This document shows, piece after piece, positions 14,301 through 23,054 of a stretch of DNA of 64,000 nt. The position numbers were made by a program, and so were the translations under genes. The stretch comes from Trissonchulus latispiculum (lineage: Eukaryota > Nematoda > Enoplea > Enoplida > Ironidae), in contig JASAND010013532.1 of assembly GCA_030248195.1 (NCBI GenBank), positions 45,424-109,423 on the forward strand. Direction: 5' to 3'. The notes below the pieces were generated by a model that searched no databases, was not told the origin of the DNA, and saw only the letters and a list, made by a program, of their open reading frames with translations. Every line of letters begins with the position of its first letter. Position 1 is the stretch's first letter.

Positions 14301-17300
14301 CATCCTACACCCTACGTTAACCTAAGCCCAAAAATGTTATCTTAAAGCAATTAGAAAACAATGTTAAAAACTAAATGGTGTTAATTTTGGCTTGTATTCA
14401 GCAAAAATTGCTCCCGAAAGGGTACCCACATTAGATCTTTACTCTAACTTAATCTTAACGAGTTTTCTCTCTAACTATAATTTGTACGCAGATTAGGTGA
14501 AACTTGAAAAGCAAGAGTGCCAGCATTGATCTGGGTATGTACTTTCTTGGAACTTAAGTACAACACGATTTTATGTTATCTATTTCTGAAATGTTACTTG
14601 GTAGGGTTGTGAAGTTTTATCAGTCCAACATGAGAAAATTAAGGCCTGTGGATGTGCCGACTCTACGAAGCCTCTCCCTGTCAACAGTACAGCCTGCACA
14701 AATCCCACTCAATGTAAAATTTTTTTCTGACGAGTATATAGTTTAGTTTATTTCTATTATTATTATTATTATTATTACGTCTACCATTATTTTTCCATTG
14801 TCTTAATACTTTTCACTTCAAAGAATAACTAAATGTTGTACGTCGACAAGTCATAACTTCAGTATCGCTGTGCAAATCCCCTCGCTACCTAAGCTCCTAT
14901 ACGACGGGGATGACATGACACCGCAGTCGCACCGACTCTTAGCTGCCTGTTATAATGTGTTTGTACACTGTTCTTTTGGTATTTCTTTATTTAGTGAAGT
15001 GTCTTCAAAACTATACTGATACTCATCCAGAAACAAACACTGACTGCATGCCGCCCTGCAGGTAACACTTTCCTGAAAGAACTTAGCTAAATGTATAAAC
15101 TAATGAACCTTATACATGTGCAGAAGATGTGTACAGATCAATCAATAAATAATAATTTTAATTTTTACTTTCAGTTAAGATCAGTATATGCAAATTAAAT
15201 ATTTTGGCTAGCGAATTTCTGTTTCCAGGCAAGAATATTTTCGAACAATCACTACAAGTTTGAAATGGCCTGCTATAAATGCAATTGTTTCGGTTAGTTA
15301 GATCCTATGTATATTGTATAACTCCTTAAAATCTGCTTCTTATGGATAAATTAGATTCTTGGACAGGGATTAAAACTGAAGGCTGTTTGTATACTGAAAA
15401 TCGTTAAGCAGGCAACGGCTGTCTTAGTAGTAATCAAACAGTTTCTTAATGTTAAACAGGAAACTGGTTTCTTTTCTAGTTTTGATCTTTGGCGGTTCTG
15501 GAAATTTAGTCGTGCCCATGGAAAGAATCCGCTAACCTCTTAAACGCTAAAAAGAGATTCGCTGTGGCATGGGGAAGTAGTCACCCGATCAAATATGTAC
15601 CAAGAATTTAAGATATTAATAACTACAAGGGGCTCTCTTCCGTTGTCTCTCACTCCCAAGATATATCAGAATAGAAACCTCCTTATTAACCCACTTTCCC
15701 ACTAATTGGGCAGAAAAATTTCGTACTCAATTAATTGACAGATACTGACTAACTTCCGGAGGACGCCCTTATTCTCCCTCAAGATTAATTCTCTAAACTT
15801 TGTTGCTCTAGCAAGACCAATGCCATAACAAAGCTGATCATTGTAATTCCACTAGTGATGAAGAAAGGTTGGTTTTCGCTTTTTGATGTTTTCATAAAGA
15901 TCTTCGCAGGACATAGGATGGGGTTGTACAGTATTAAAATTTCTAAACTTCGTTTGACAATCCCATGTAATCAGTAGTAATGTTTGAACTTAATTAATTA
16001 ACGGGAGAAGTTTTTCAACAAACATGTAATAATATGTAGGTACACATTCCGCTACGTAATGTCAAGTCAACTGCAACACGGTAATTGTGTAAAAACAATA
16101 TCGATAATATAACAAGATAAATACGTGTTGACAAAAGAAAATGTTTTATGATACATCACTAATTTTACTATTGTAAGCACCATACATGTGCTTGGGGGGT
16201 TTGGGGGTCTCACTCCCAGACCTGGAGCTCACCCCCCTCCAGAATCCGGATTTTTCCGTTTTCTTTGGCAAAAAACCGCAAAAATCTGGTTTTCCGGCTG
16301 CCTCCACCCCCCGGTTCACCCCCCCCCCCCAAGAAACTCCCCTCCTGCACATGTCTGATAAGCACTCTTTATCGCACGCATCTGATATCGTTATTCACTA
16401 TAGGAGACTGCTAAATATATACCTACATACCGTTTGTACTTTTAGTAACACCAGCGAAGCAAAGATAGTGATTTTCTTCAACGATTTAAAATGGTTCACT
16501 TTCAATGAAGTTCCCATGGAGACGGTATGGTAGTCTGTTTACGATTTTTTCAAACAGCACATTTCGAAAGCTGAGGTTTAAAAATGCGTTCTAATATGGC
16601 TGGAGACGAATTAAGCACACAACAACAACTTGCTCACACTTTTGATTTTTACCTTTGCTACGGGCAATTCCACTGTATATCCATCCATCCATCCATCCAT
16701 GTTCTCAAAATAAACATATTCTCGTATAAAGCCTATTGAGCCGTTCATTTGGAAACGATCAGTACATATGCTTGGTTTGATTGTGCCTAGTTGACCGCTC
16801 TTTGTGTAGCCAAACGAATGCCCCTCTGGCCAGAGGTTTTCAGTCGCTGTAGTGACATCTGTCTCTCTTCCTTTATTTGTCATCCCCCTTAATTAAATAT
16901 ATCTCGATAGCATAGGCTAATGCAGAAGGTCTGCCAGTCCATGCCCCCCCCAGTCCACACAAGGTAAAAGCCCTACCGCCATCGGACTTTGGGTAGGAAA
17001 AAAATTGCCAAAAGAATTTTTTGTTGCAGATTTTGTTAAAATATGAGAAAATCAAAAATTTTAACAAAATTAGCGTTAATATCTTCGAAAATTTGCTTGG
17101 GGAAAGCCCCCCTCCCCTAGGATTCGACCCTATGTTAAGGTATACTCGACAGTATTACTATTTAAAATTAACCCAACGTTACTTGGCTTTGCTAAGCCAG
17201 AAGCCTAATCATTGTTTTTATTTCAGATGGCCACGATGCTAAGTGATATTGGGTCCTCCTTGGGCGTATTTGTGGGGATGTCAGTAATTTCTGTCCTGGA

Positions 17301-17349
17301 ACTTTTTATAATTTCTGCTCAGCACATATCGTCAAAAATTGGGAAATAA
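2268..17349 (+). CDS. DEG/ENaC-family ion channel gene, 3' part (15 exons visible)
   Basis: The gene encodes a degenerin/epithelial sodium channel subunit, a family of trimeric plasma-membrane cation channels with two membrane helices and a large Cys-rich ectodomain. Fifteen exons are joined by GT-AG introns whose phases all agree: 2268-2327, 2595-2654, 2884-2949, 4688-4744, 9430-10247, 11451-11638, 12255-12361, 12673-12833, 14014-14112, 14605-14713, 14995-15061, 15229-15292, 15812-15867, 16446-16524, 17227-17349. Family landmarks in order are a CSWNGVxxPC motif, an IYGSCFTFN motif, a GLQxTMKL segment, a CGCAD motif, a CMPPC motif, SLKWP, a VIFFNDLKW strand, and a final helix with GMS followed by SVLELF. 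TM1 and the FPAVT region were not found, so the 5' end is missing or upstream. About 700 residues are visible. The first four exons are assigned by phase and proximity only and could belong to another gene. Confidence 0.8.
2595..2654 (+). CDS. Symmetric Pro/Thr microexon 2
   Basis: A 60-nt phase 1-1 exon (acceptor ccacatttag, donor gtgagc) reading DLTAPSVAGPHITTPKVPPP. It is a paralogue of exon 2268-2327, and the flanking splice signals are near-identical. Either can be skipped or included without changing the frame. Confidence 0.6.
2884..2949 (+). CDS. Symmetric Pro/Ser microexon 3
   Basis: A 66-nt phase 1-1 exon after acceptor tttttcatttcag, with donor gtgggt. It encodes a Ser/Pro-rich peptide starting ELKTLSPADSPISGP. 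Its similarity to microexons 1 and 2 is in composition, length and phase rather than residue by residue. Confidence 0.5.
2950..4687 (+). other. Intron, nothing recognised
   Basis: An AT-rich putative intron between microexons 3 and 4. I see no coding domain, RNA gene or clear transposon end. Confidence 0.4.
4688..4744 (+). CDS. Symmetric Pro-rich microexon 4
   Basis: A 57-nt phase 1-1 exon between acceptor atcgtttcag and a consensus donor gtaagt. It encodes a segment including IKAPSLTFPAVENPGSMP. If spliced directly to the exon at 9430, the single overhanging base plus AG completes a codon, which keeps the channel frame. Confidence 0.55.
4858..5772. mobile_element. Foldback-type element with palindromic subrepeats
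   Basis: A roughly 0.9-kb inverted-repeat structure lying in an intron. Each arm (about 4865-5062 and 5568-5755) consists of 5-7 iterations of a unit that is itself palindromic, CCCATATGCATATGGGGCAA, separated by short variable spacers. The outer ends, ATATATGcTACgGACC and its inverted partner at about 5750-5772, also match imperfectly. The centre (5062-5568) is AT-rich and contains a roughly 110-bp tandem duplication plus an inverted partial copy. It has no coding capacity. The class is unknown; the layout resembles foldback or MITE-like DNA elements. Confidence 0.7.
5237..5463 (+). repeat. Tandem duplication inside the foldback element
   Basis: Two consecutive, nearly identical copies of a roughly 113-bp AT-rich unit containing CTTCAATCGCAGAAATTATT and CATCGCCAAAAATAGTAAAC. 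A third, partial copy follows in inverse orientation at about 5495-5567. Confidence 0.75.
6029..6052. repeat. Short perfect hairpin
   Basis: A 10-bp perfect inverted repeat, CCGGCTACGC / GCGTAGCCGG, around a 4-nt loop. The half-site CCGGCTACG recurs at about 6395. Role unknown; possibly a remnant of a palindromic element. Confidence 0.5.
6720..7656 (-). pseudogene. copia-type gag/protease remnant
   Basis: The start ATG at 7656 opens MAEQSKGLSIDKCDGTNY, a typical copia gag N-terminus (DUF4219-like). Frame is lost near 7485. It resumes at about 7306 with a UBN2-like capsid segment (IKDLADQLAAI, then TILLSSLPDSYNNLITAL). A CCHC knuckle of the form CFKCNKPGH-x-AKEC lies at about 6975-7017 and is interrupted by a TAG. 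The protease start, recognisable by SGASQHMACRRDWFRDF, lies at about 6725-6800 in another frame. Multiple stops and frameshifts make it non-functional. Confidence 0.75.
7751..7765 (-). other. copia-type primer binding site (initiator tRNA-Met half)
   Basis: Read on the minus strand this is GGTTATGGGCCCAGG. It complements the anticodon stem-loop of initiator tRNA-Met (CTGGGCCCATAACC), the half-tRNA primer known for Drosophila copia. It lies directly after the candidate LTR and about 100 nt before the gag start. Confidence 0.75.
7769..8176 (-). repeat. Candidate copia LTR
   Basis: On the plus strand this segment begins TGGGCAG 3 nt from the primer binding site and ends in ...TTAGCAACA, giving TG...CA ends of about 408 bp. 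An alternative end lies 24 bp further on, at a second copy of CCGCTTAGCAACATTGTA. No partner LTR is present, so the far boundary is a guess. Confidence 0.3.
8640..9350 (+). repeat. Diverged intronic duplication
   Basis: The segments around 8675-8880 and 9155-9350 share order and wording (TCATTTGCTAG..., TTACCTATTTGTAA..., AATGGTCAAAT..., TTGTTC(T/C)TTCAA). This indicates an old tandem duplication of about 0.5 kb upstream of the repeat exon. No coding role is seen. Confidence 0.45.
9430..10247 (+). CDS. Gly/Asn/Leu repeat exon of the channel gene
   Basis: An 818-nt exon between acceptor gatgtgttgcag and donor gtaaga, open throughout in the frame that joins the DEG/ENaC exon at 11451 in phase 0. 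After an acidic lead (IKDNGDFEDFGSIGDSG) come three copies of the 10-residue unit GNLGDAEKLG. About fifteen copies of a 12-residue unit GDNGSLGGTGNL and variants (GNSGNLGGAGNL) follow, then an acidic tail with FQKEVDGLMSFMEDFM. It would enter the ectodomain between TM1 and the first conserved cysteine, where nematode degenerins carry a regulatory extension. Almost no synonymous drift between units suggests recent expansion. Confidence 0.65.
9480..10160 (+). repeat. Coding minisatellite, 30-bp then 36-bp units
   Basis: Three 30-bp units (GGCAACTTAGGTGATGCCGA...) are followed by about fifteen 36-bp units built on GGTGGCACTGGAAACCTTGG plus AGACAACGGAAGCTTA. The reverse strand is also open (Pro/Leu/Phe repeat), which is a by-product of codon periodicity. 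Confidence 0.85.
10248..11450 (+). other. Intron, nothing recognised
   Basis: Putative channel-gene intron. It is AT-rich with no recognisable element, RNA gene or coding domain. Confidence 0.4.
11451..11638 (+). CDS. DEG/ENaC exon: first conserved cysteine pair
   Basis: Acceptor cttgcttcag, donor gtatgt, phase 0 to 2. It encodes an amphipathic stretch (LSLETAFREMLAIIAANM) and then SCSWNGVVQPCEN, matching the CxFNGxxC element of the channel ectodomain. Confidence 0.8.
12255..12361 (+). CDS. DEG/ENaC exon: YGSCFTFN motif
   Basis: Acceptor cctaatttcag, donor gttagt, phase 2 to 1. It contains MLSPIYGSCFTFNN, the hallmark YGNCYTFN-type motif of the family. Confidence 0.88.
12673..12833 (+). CDS. 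DEG/ENaC exon: GLxxxM palm segment
   Basis: Acceptor caacaattttag, donor gtgagt, phase 1 to 0. It encodes GLQATMKLHPGSYLPY, followed by an ILITSPRHYPS stretch and an AVAGQIT segment. These correspond to the GLxLxL, IHxPxxxP and xPGxxT positions of DEG/ENaC ectodomains. Confidence 0.8.
12834..14013 (+). other. Intron, nothing recognised
   Basis: Putative channel-gene intron. A GGTTCAAGCC box near 13110 is the only tRNA-like feature, and no A box accompanies it. Confidence 0.4.
14014..14112 (+). CDS. DEG/ENaC exon
   Basis: A 33-codon phase 0-0 exon (acceptor tgattttag, donor gtaagt) beginning TTVVQVNRRNAPCASDN. It supplies the next ectodomain cysteine and ends in FPTSKWSAV. Confidence 0.7.
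14605..14713 (+). CDS. DEG/ENaC exon: CxC motif
   Basis: Acceptor acttggtag, donor gtaaaa, phase 0 to 1. It contains GCEVLSVQHEKIKACGCAD and four further residues before the next cysteine-bearing stretch. It matches the C...C.C.....P cysteine spacing of the thumb region. A (TTA)n microsatellite lies just downstream at 14753-14777. Confidence 0.78.
14995..15061 (+). CDS. DEG/ENaC exon: CxPC motif
   Basis: Acceptor tctttatttag, donor gtaaca, phase 1 to 2. It reads LKCLQNY... to TDCMPPC, the second conserved CxxPC cysteine cluster. Confidence 0.78.
15229..15292 (+). CDS. DEG/ENaC exon: Y...S...WP motif
   Basis: Acceptor ctgtttccag, donor gttagt, phase 2 to 0. It encodes QEYFRTITTSLKWPAINAIV, matching the CxxxxYxxxxSxxxWP signature. 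Confidence 0.78.
15812..15867 (+). CDS. DEG/ENaC small linking exon
   Basis: A 56-nt exon after acceptor ttgttgctctag, with donor gttggt. It reads QDQCHNKADHCNSTSDEE, phase 0 to 2. It is needed to reconcile the phases of its neighbours, which otherwise would splice into a TAA. The sequence itself has no family-specific motif. Confidence 0.5.
16186..16352. repeat. Dispersed GC-rich repeat, copy 1
   Basis: A roughly 170-bp segment with ACATGTGC-type ends and runs of G and C, sitting in the channel gene intron. A related copy lies at about 57690-57830 (shared GCAAAAAA, CCGGTTCACCCCC, CCCCTCCTGCACA). Class unknown. Confidence 0.5.
16446..16524 (+). CDS. DEG/ENaC exon: pre-TM2 strand
   Basis: Acceptor gtttgtacttttag, donor gtatgg, phase 2 to 0. 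It encodes NTSEAKIVIFFNDLKWFTFN and EVPMET, equivalent to the NxxxLxVYFxxLxY...E segment preceding TM2. Confidence 0.8.
16914..17144. mobile_element. Small retroposon with target duplication
   Basis: It begins AGGCTAATGC and ends ...GACCCTATGTTAAGGTATA, flanked by CTCGATAGCAT (16903-16913) and CTCGACAGTAT (17145-17155), a 9/11 target duplication. It is the same family as the element nested in the LINE at 45845-46258. It sits in the last intron of the channel gene. Confidence 0.6.
17227..17349 (+). CDS. DEG/ENaC terminal exon: TM2 and stop
   Basis: Acceptor ttatttcag, phase 0. It encodes MATMLSDIGSSLGVFVGMSV and ISVLELFIISAQHI, then stops at TAA 17347-17349. This is the second membrane helix with the family's GxS selectivity triad (GMS) and the SxxE motif after it. 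The cytoplasmic C-terminus is very short (about 6 residues). An AATAAA overlaps the stop (17344-17349). Confidence 0.88.
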   Translation: MATMLSDIGSSLGVFVGMSVISVLELFIISAQHISSKIGK

Positions 17350-17567
17350 ACGTACATGTCGCGATCATTCAAATACAAATTTTATTAAACTTTTTTATTA
17401 TCTTATTTTGGAAATCATTGTCAGTTTCTAATAAATTATATATCTTGTGTCTTGTCTCTGTTCCCATCCTAGATTAGATTGAACTATTATTATGGAAATT
17501 TGAGGAAAGTTATTCACATTTTTAAAATCGCAACTTAAAAATTCTGCCGTCTCTGGGTCACACATTT

Positions 17568-17842
17568 GTAGCGCTTCTACCAGGGCTGGCGGACCAAAAA
17601 GAAGATCGAGCACACACACAGGAAGCGTCAGGCACACTCGTACCACGAAACCAGAAACTAGAAGAGAGAAGGGAAGAAAAGGTTCAGCTTTTCACTCACC
17701 ACTGAAAGTAAAGAATTTGTCCCGCCCGAACCACGACCCTTCTGCGCCGGAGTCAGGCATGCTCGTCACCACACCACGGGACCATCAGCTGAACTCCCAT
17801 ATCAAGTTTACCAATCTTTTCCTATGCCTGCTTCCCTTACAT
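17568..17842 (-). mobile_element. tRNA-derived SINE, antisense copy 1
   Basis: On the minus strand a tRNA-like head (GGTCCCGTGGTGTGGTGACG-type A box region, GGTTCG-type B box, about 17783-17718) precedes a body ending GTAGAAGCGCTACA. It is about 85% similar by eye to copy 2, 490 bp downstream. Confidence 0.6.
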
Positions 17843-18057
17843 CTTTCCCGGGTTTTCTTTAAGACGCGTCCTGCGGCTTACTCAGCTCAGAATCGTACCG
17901 AGAGCGCATCCAGGGCATTCTGAGCCCAAGGGATCCGTGCTCCCCCACACACGTTCGAGACACCTTTAGATCCAACCAACCAGAAGCAACTACGGGGGAA
18001 CAGGAACCTGGATCTTTAGGACTTTCACTCTACCAGCCGTCCATCCTGGCAGCCTAA

Positions 18058-18339
18058 TGTAGCGCTTCTACTTGGCTGGAGGATCAAAAAGCAGACCGAG
18101 GACAAGCCCGAACGGGAGGCGTCAGGCACCCTCTTACCCACGAAGCCAGGACCTAAAGAAGAGAAGAAAGGAGGTTCAACTTTTCACGCACCACTGAAAG
18201 TAAAGAATTGTCTCGCCGGGGATCGAACCACGGCCCTTCTGCTCCGAGTCAGACATGCTCATCACTACACCACGGGACCATCAGCTGAACTCACATATCA
18301 GGCTTATCAATCTTTTCCTATGCCTGCTTCCATTACACA
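18058..18339 (-). mobile_element. tRNA-derived SINE, antisense copy 2
   Basis: The minus-strand head (18279-18210) reads GGTCCCGTGGTGTAGTGATG with B box GGTTCGATCCC, a recognisable tRNA-like promoter. The head is preceded by a 5' segment shared with copy 1 (GGAAGCAGGCATAGGAAAAG). It is better explained as a SINE than a tRNA gene because the anticodon arm is poor and the repeat extends well beyond a tRNA. Confidence 0.65.
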
Positions 18340-18732
18340 TTGCATTACTCTATCCTAATCTCCACAAGTTCTAGGGAGCATTTACACTTTTGAATTGGTT
18401 TTAACATCGGCCATTTCACTGAAAAGGTCCGCTTTGCGAAAACTTCTCTCAACGCTTGGAACGATGTTTAGTCAAAACGATCTGGAGCAAATTTGGTTCA
18501 ATTTCAAAAAAGCAGAGTTTGTGATTTCCAACCTAAGCCAGCCAAAAACAAAAAAAAGGATTTGATCTGGTATGTAAACTTTACGATCGCAAAACAAAAT
18601 TAAGTTAGCTATATATACTTCAAATAAGATATCCTTCCTGGGGAATTTACCAAGACTGTCAAGGGGTGTCCGCCTGTCTGGTGGCGCTAGCACAGCACCT
18701 CCATTGCGATGGATGTAATGGACTTACTGTTA

Positions 18733-19059
18733 AGCCTGGTTCACACTGGCGTCTTATGTCTTATGTCTTTTGTCTTATGTCTTATGTCTCATGTCTTATG
18801 TGTTATGTCTTAAGACAGAACCGTTCACACTGCTGTCTTATGTCTCTTGTCTTAGGCAGTACATTTGATCCATTCAACCAATCAACTTGACAATGGCTAA
18901 ATTAGCTACAATGTGATTGGTTTATCCCTTAAGACATAAGACAAAAGTTGAGCCTAGCCCAAGTCTGCCTTAAGACAAAAAGACATAAGACATAAGACAT
19001 AAAACACCAGTGTGAACGCCTTAAGACATAAGACATAAGACACCAGTGTGAACGAGGCT
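18733..19059. mobile_element. PIF/Harbinger-like MITE
   Basis: A 327-bp element with TIRs AGCCTGGTTCACACTGG and AGCCTCGTTCACACTGG (16/17), flanked by TTA on both sides (18730-18732 and 19060-19062), the 3-bp target typical of PIF/Harbinger. Both arms are filled with iterations of GTCTTAT / ATAAGAC in opposing orientation around a unique core. There is no coding capacity. Confidence 0.75.
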
Positions 19060-20005
19060 TTAGCCTTGTGGTAATTGCTATGGCAATTATTCAGAGTCAG
19101 CATCCTTCTTCCCTCAAAAATGCATACGTTCTAAGCTGGCACTACTCCTAACCGGAGCAGCGGCTGGTTTGAGGTGGCCCTAAAAAATTAATAATCCGAC
19201 AAAATTACAATGCAATTTGTTAATGCTCAACAAGCAGTGAAATATTCTAAATAAAGTATCCTTTAGATAATTTTACTAAAAATTTTAATTGCAGTATATA
19301 TGATCTACATGCTGGTTCGTTATTTTTGGATTGAGCAATTGAGCATTGAGTACTGACAGTACAGAAGCAAAATTTAATTTGGGATATATATATTTATCTT
19401 TTCTTTTCATAATTTTTAATGGAATCCAATGAAGTAGAAGCTGTCTGGCAGGACAGGTCTATGCTGGAATTCAAAGATAAATTATATATATACATTCGCG
19501 TATTAAGGCTTGAAAAAGTACTTGTGGCGTTCCGGTGATTTTACTGCTGTTTATATCCCAACCAAAAAGCACGCCTCAGATGAAAGCACCCGCAGGGGTA
19601 CTTGTGGGTGATTTCTCTAAAAAGTTAATTTTTTTGGCCAGAACAAATAAGTTTCCAGGTTTGTATTTTCAACGAAATCGCTAGATACTGTACGCCTTCA
19701 TTGTTATTAATAATCGTATTAATTTTTGTGCAGACGGACATACGTAGTACGTACGCATTTGTCAGTCTTACATGGTACGTGATCGATCTTGGTCGATTTG
19801 TGCTATTTGAAACCAGCGCTATCACTTATCCTAGGGCAGCTTCTAGGGTATATCGGAGTATTGGGCGGAAACGATGGCGAAATTACAATATATAACTCCC
19901 CATCTGCACAAGTATGTGCGTGCACCGCATGTGTTGCCATTTCATTCGTGGAAAATTTTCCCTATAAGCAGCTATTTATTTACGTAAACTATGTGCAGTA
20001 GACCT

Positions 20006-20390
20006 GGGGCCAGTTTCATAAAAATGTTCTCAAGTTCTCGAGTCTCTAGTGGCTAAACTACGCTGGAAGTTTTCGAGATCCGCACGTAGCATCGAAAGTC
20101 ACGCTGAAATAATTCTCGAGTTCTCGAGTTAAGTTCTCTGGTCGATTTCGACCAGAGAAAATTTCGCCAACTTGAGACCTACTCGAGAAATTTTTGAAAA
20201 TATAAATTTGTAAATTTTTTCTTCCTGCTGCAATAACTTGCATAGTTGACTGAATAAATCATAATAAAATTTCCCGTAGATACCTTTACATATAATTTTT
20301 AATACAGAAGAGGTTGTTGTCACTGAAAACAGACTACTCGAGAACTTGAGAACGCGAGAACTCGAGACGGTTTTTTATGAAACTGGCCCC
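20006..20390. mobile_element. Inverted-repeat element with CTCGAG arms, copy 1
   Basis: A 385-bp element with TIRs GGGGCCAGTTTCATAAAA and TTTTATGAAACTGGCCCC and repeated TTCTCGAG / CTCAAGTT words in the arms. It directly abuts a second, longer member. Confidence 0.7.
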
Positions 20391-20391
20391 T

Positions 20392-21401
20392 GGGGGCAGT
20401 TTCATAAAACTTCTCGAGTTGCGGAATCCGCAACTTGAGGCCTCAAGTACTCGAGACTTGAGGCCTCAAGTGTTTCATAAACATTCTCAAGTTCTCAAGT
20501 TGCAAGTTCTCGAGTTGCGAGTCCTCGAGTTCTCAAGTTGCGGAAAGATTTCTACACTAGATTCAAGTGCGTGTTTCATAAAAGTTCTCGAGTTCTCGAG
20601 TTGCAAGTCTCTAGTAGCCTGCAAGTTCTCTGGTCAAAATTGACCAGAGAACTTGCATCTCGAGTTCTCGAGTAGCTAATGAATGTCTGCTTAGTCAGCA
20701 AGCATTCATAGCTTCTTGACAAGTATTGATTTTTTAGGAGTATCCTGTCCTACACACGCTATTACCAAATTCTTCATTTTAATTTTCGTATTTATCCGCT
20801 TTTTTGCTTCATTGCTTAATTCAGTTGAAACTTTTTACGGTTAATTTAAGGGGAAAAGTTGAAGTAAAATAAAACTTGGTAGTTGGATATCTGGCAATGG
20901 TTATTTTAAAATGTGAATTGCTTCTCAGCTTTTTGGAAACGGTAATATTTTGCGCAACTTGTGATCGTTTATTACGATCGGTAAAACTTGTGTGTGATCG
21001 ATGATCGAATGAAAAGAATCCTTTATTTTTTAGAAGTTTAGATTCGCGGAGCTGCTATTTTTAAGAACTACAATATTATTACAACACAGCTGCAGGTATA
21101 GGAATAAGAGCGTATAATGCGTGCAAAGCAGAATGTGAATGTGAATGAACAGGGAAACGAGCATTCTCTGGTTTTCATTTAGCCTGCAAGCAAATTCTCG
21201 AGTCCTCAAGTTCTCTAAGTGCAAGTTCTCGAGTACTTGAACTTGAGACCTCAAGTTCTCTAGTAGCCTTGCAAGTTGGGCTAGTTTTCTCGAGTTAGCG
21301 GAAAATGTTTATGAAACACTTGAGATCCGCACTCGAGACTTGAGACTTGCAACTTGCAACTTGAGAACTCGAGAACTTGAGAACTTTTATGAAACTGCCC
21401 C
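20392..21401. mobile_element. Inverted-repeat element with CTCGAG arms, copy 2
   Basis: A 1,010-bp member of the same family, from GGGGGCAGTTTCATAAAA to TTTTATGAAACTGCCCC. Its arms (to about 20690 and from about 21190) are dense in ACTCGAGA/TCTCGAGT and CAAGTTCT words. The centre is unique AT-rich DNA without a coding domain. Superfamily not determined. Confidence 0.68.
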
Positions 21402-21582
21402 TGGAAGACTGTTGTATAATATACAACATTCGAAAAGGCATTCTGAACAAATTAAGCAAAATTTGGAAATTACGCTGAACAACTGAATTCAGCTAGTCCC
21501 ATAAAAACTCTCCCAACTTTAGAACATTAATTATGTTTTAGAATTATATTTTGTATTGGTTATTTAATTGCAATTGCATAAG

Positions 21583-21905
21583 ATGAGATTATTAGTGTTA
21601 ACTACGTTTTCTTGTTACATTTGTTTTTCCCTGACCGGAGGGCACATGGACCAGGAGACCTTGAATCTATGTAAAACAGCGTACTCAAATATTCCTTCCC
21701 AATGTGGAGTAGAATTGCCCAATCTTCTATCAGGAGATGATGTCAGTCTGATGTGTTCTCTCATTCCAAAGATTGAATCATGTATGGAAATCATGAAAAT
21801 TTGTCCTCAACTAAGCCATCTCAAACGATTGTGTACTGATCAGCAAGCAAGACTTAAGTTTCAAACAAATGCCGCCTGTATCGCTCGTGTAATGGCTAAT
21901 CCAAG
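21583..21905 (+). CDS. Secreted Cys-rich protein, first exon (partial)
   Basis: The ATG at 21583 opens a clear signal peptide (MRLLVLTTFSCYICFSLTGG). The mature part of about 85 residues has seven cysteines, the first pair spaced C-x10-C (CKTAYSNIPSQC) and the rest including MCSLIPKIESC and ICPQL. The frame reaches a donor AAG|gtaat at 21905 in phase 2, so more exons are expected. I could not find them: the 21-kb retroelement starts 550 bp downstream, probably in the first intron. The family is not recognised; secreted helical Cys-rich domains such as DUF19/T20D4.11-like are only a loose comparison. The extracellular location is inferred from the signal peptide. Confidence 0.55.
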
Positions 21906-22455
21906 GTAATATCGCTCTTAGTTTGAAGTTATATTAGTTTGAAGTTTGGAGGACGGATAAGTATAGAACATCAGAAACCCAACCCTTAGAATCTAATTAA
22001 AATATACTGAAGGTTTATATACTGAAATGTGTAATATACTGCAAAGAACGCAGGATTGTGCAAAACTCGCATCGGTCGGCCACATTGACGAAGATAATAT
22101 AACAACTGCCCTTAACTGATAATCATCATTACCAAGAGTACATAATGATAACTGTATGACACTAAGCCTAATCTCTGTTATCAAAGCAAAAACTATACTG
22201 TGCTTGCTAACGGCTGACCCCCCACAAATTGGACCCACCACTTCAAAGCAGGTCGCACGATATGGTTGTGTTTTAAAGCTCGCAACAGACGCATCTTGAA
22301 CCAACCAACCAATAGTTGAGTTACCGAGCTTCAGCTTGCAAGCGGGCAAATTTGTTTGAAATCATGGGTGTCAGTCGTTAGCTGAAATTTGTGGAGGGTG
22401 TCAGCCGTTAGCGAACAGAGCATACTATTGCTCTCAAAACAGAGACTAGACTCAG
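21906..22455. other. Interval between secreted-protein exon and retroelement
   Basis: No exon found. Words such as GTCAGCCGTTAGC occur repeatedly in both orientations (about 22204, 22366, 22399), suggesting a small inverted-repeat remnant next to the insertion site. Confidence 0.4.
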
Positions 22456-23025
22456 TGTGAACTATTTTCTGATATTCTCTTTGACTTTCACTTAAAATTA
22501 CCTAAAATGCAGTGCTACCTTTATGAACGATAAATGCAAAATTGTACTCTTATGTAGGAACCTCGGTTCCTTAGCTAAAATTGGTCCACCATTGAAATTG
22601 GGCGCAAATTCATTCTCACAGTTTCTTCTCTACTGGAAGGTTGGGTGTCCGCCATTGCTCTCTCTCTCTCTCTGTGTGTACTCCTTGGGGGAAGTGTTGT
22701 TGGTCTTGGGGCCCCCAATTTGGATAGATATTTGTCATTTTGGGTTTGTTAGTTTATGTTTTGGTACTATTACTTTGTATCACTTCCTCTTTTTTGAAAA
22801 AGTACTTGGTTTCAACTTGTTGTGTACATTTTGAGGTTTTGTATCGTTTTCGTAAATTTTACGAAAGTAAACTCACGGTACTTATTAGATTGCCGGCGCC
22901 TGCTGTAGTCGTTTAGGGAGTAAGCGAGTTTAGGGATGAGATTTGACATGCGCACACTCACGAATCTAGCAACTCTTCTTTTAATTTAAATTTATCGTTT
23001 ATTGGCAAACAACAAATTCTTTACA
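22456..23025 (+). repeat. 5' LTR
   Basis: A 570-bp LTR. The first roughly 160 bp (TGTGAACTATTTTC...) and the last roughly 160 bp (AGTAAACTCACGG... to TTCTTTACA) match the 3' LTR closely. The central roughly 250 bp (about 22616-22864, with a (TC)n tract) does not. Confidence 0.85.
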
Positions 23026-23027
23026 AC

Positions 23028-23037
23028 TGGCGACCGT
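23028..23037 (+). other. Primer binding site, tRNA-Arg type
   Basis: TGGCGACCGT begins two bases after the LTR. It complements the CCA-terminated 3' end of tRNA-Arg(UCG), the primer type of Drosophila 412/mdg1 elements. Complementarity stops after ten bases. Confidence 0.7.
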
Positions 23038-23054
23038 TCTTTCAGGAGAGTAGC

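Noticed and set aside
18210..18279. tRNA gene on the minus strand
   Set aside because: A and B boxes are present but the anticodon arm is poor and the unit is part of a roughly 280-bp repeat with a second copy; a SINE fits better.
21993..22349. 118-aa minus-strand frame
   Set aside because: No family resemblance, no promoter or splice context, and lies in a repeat-containing interval.
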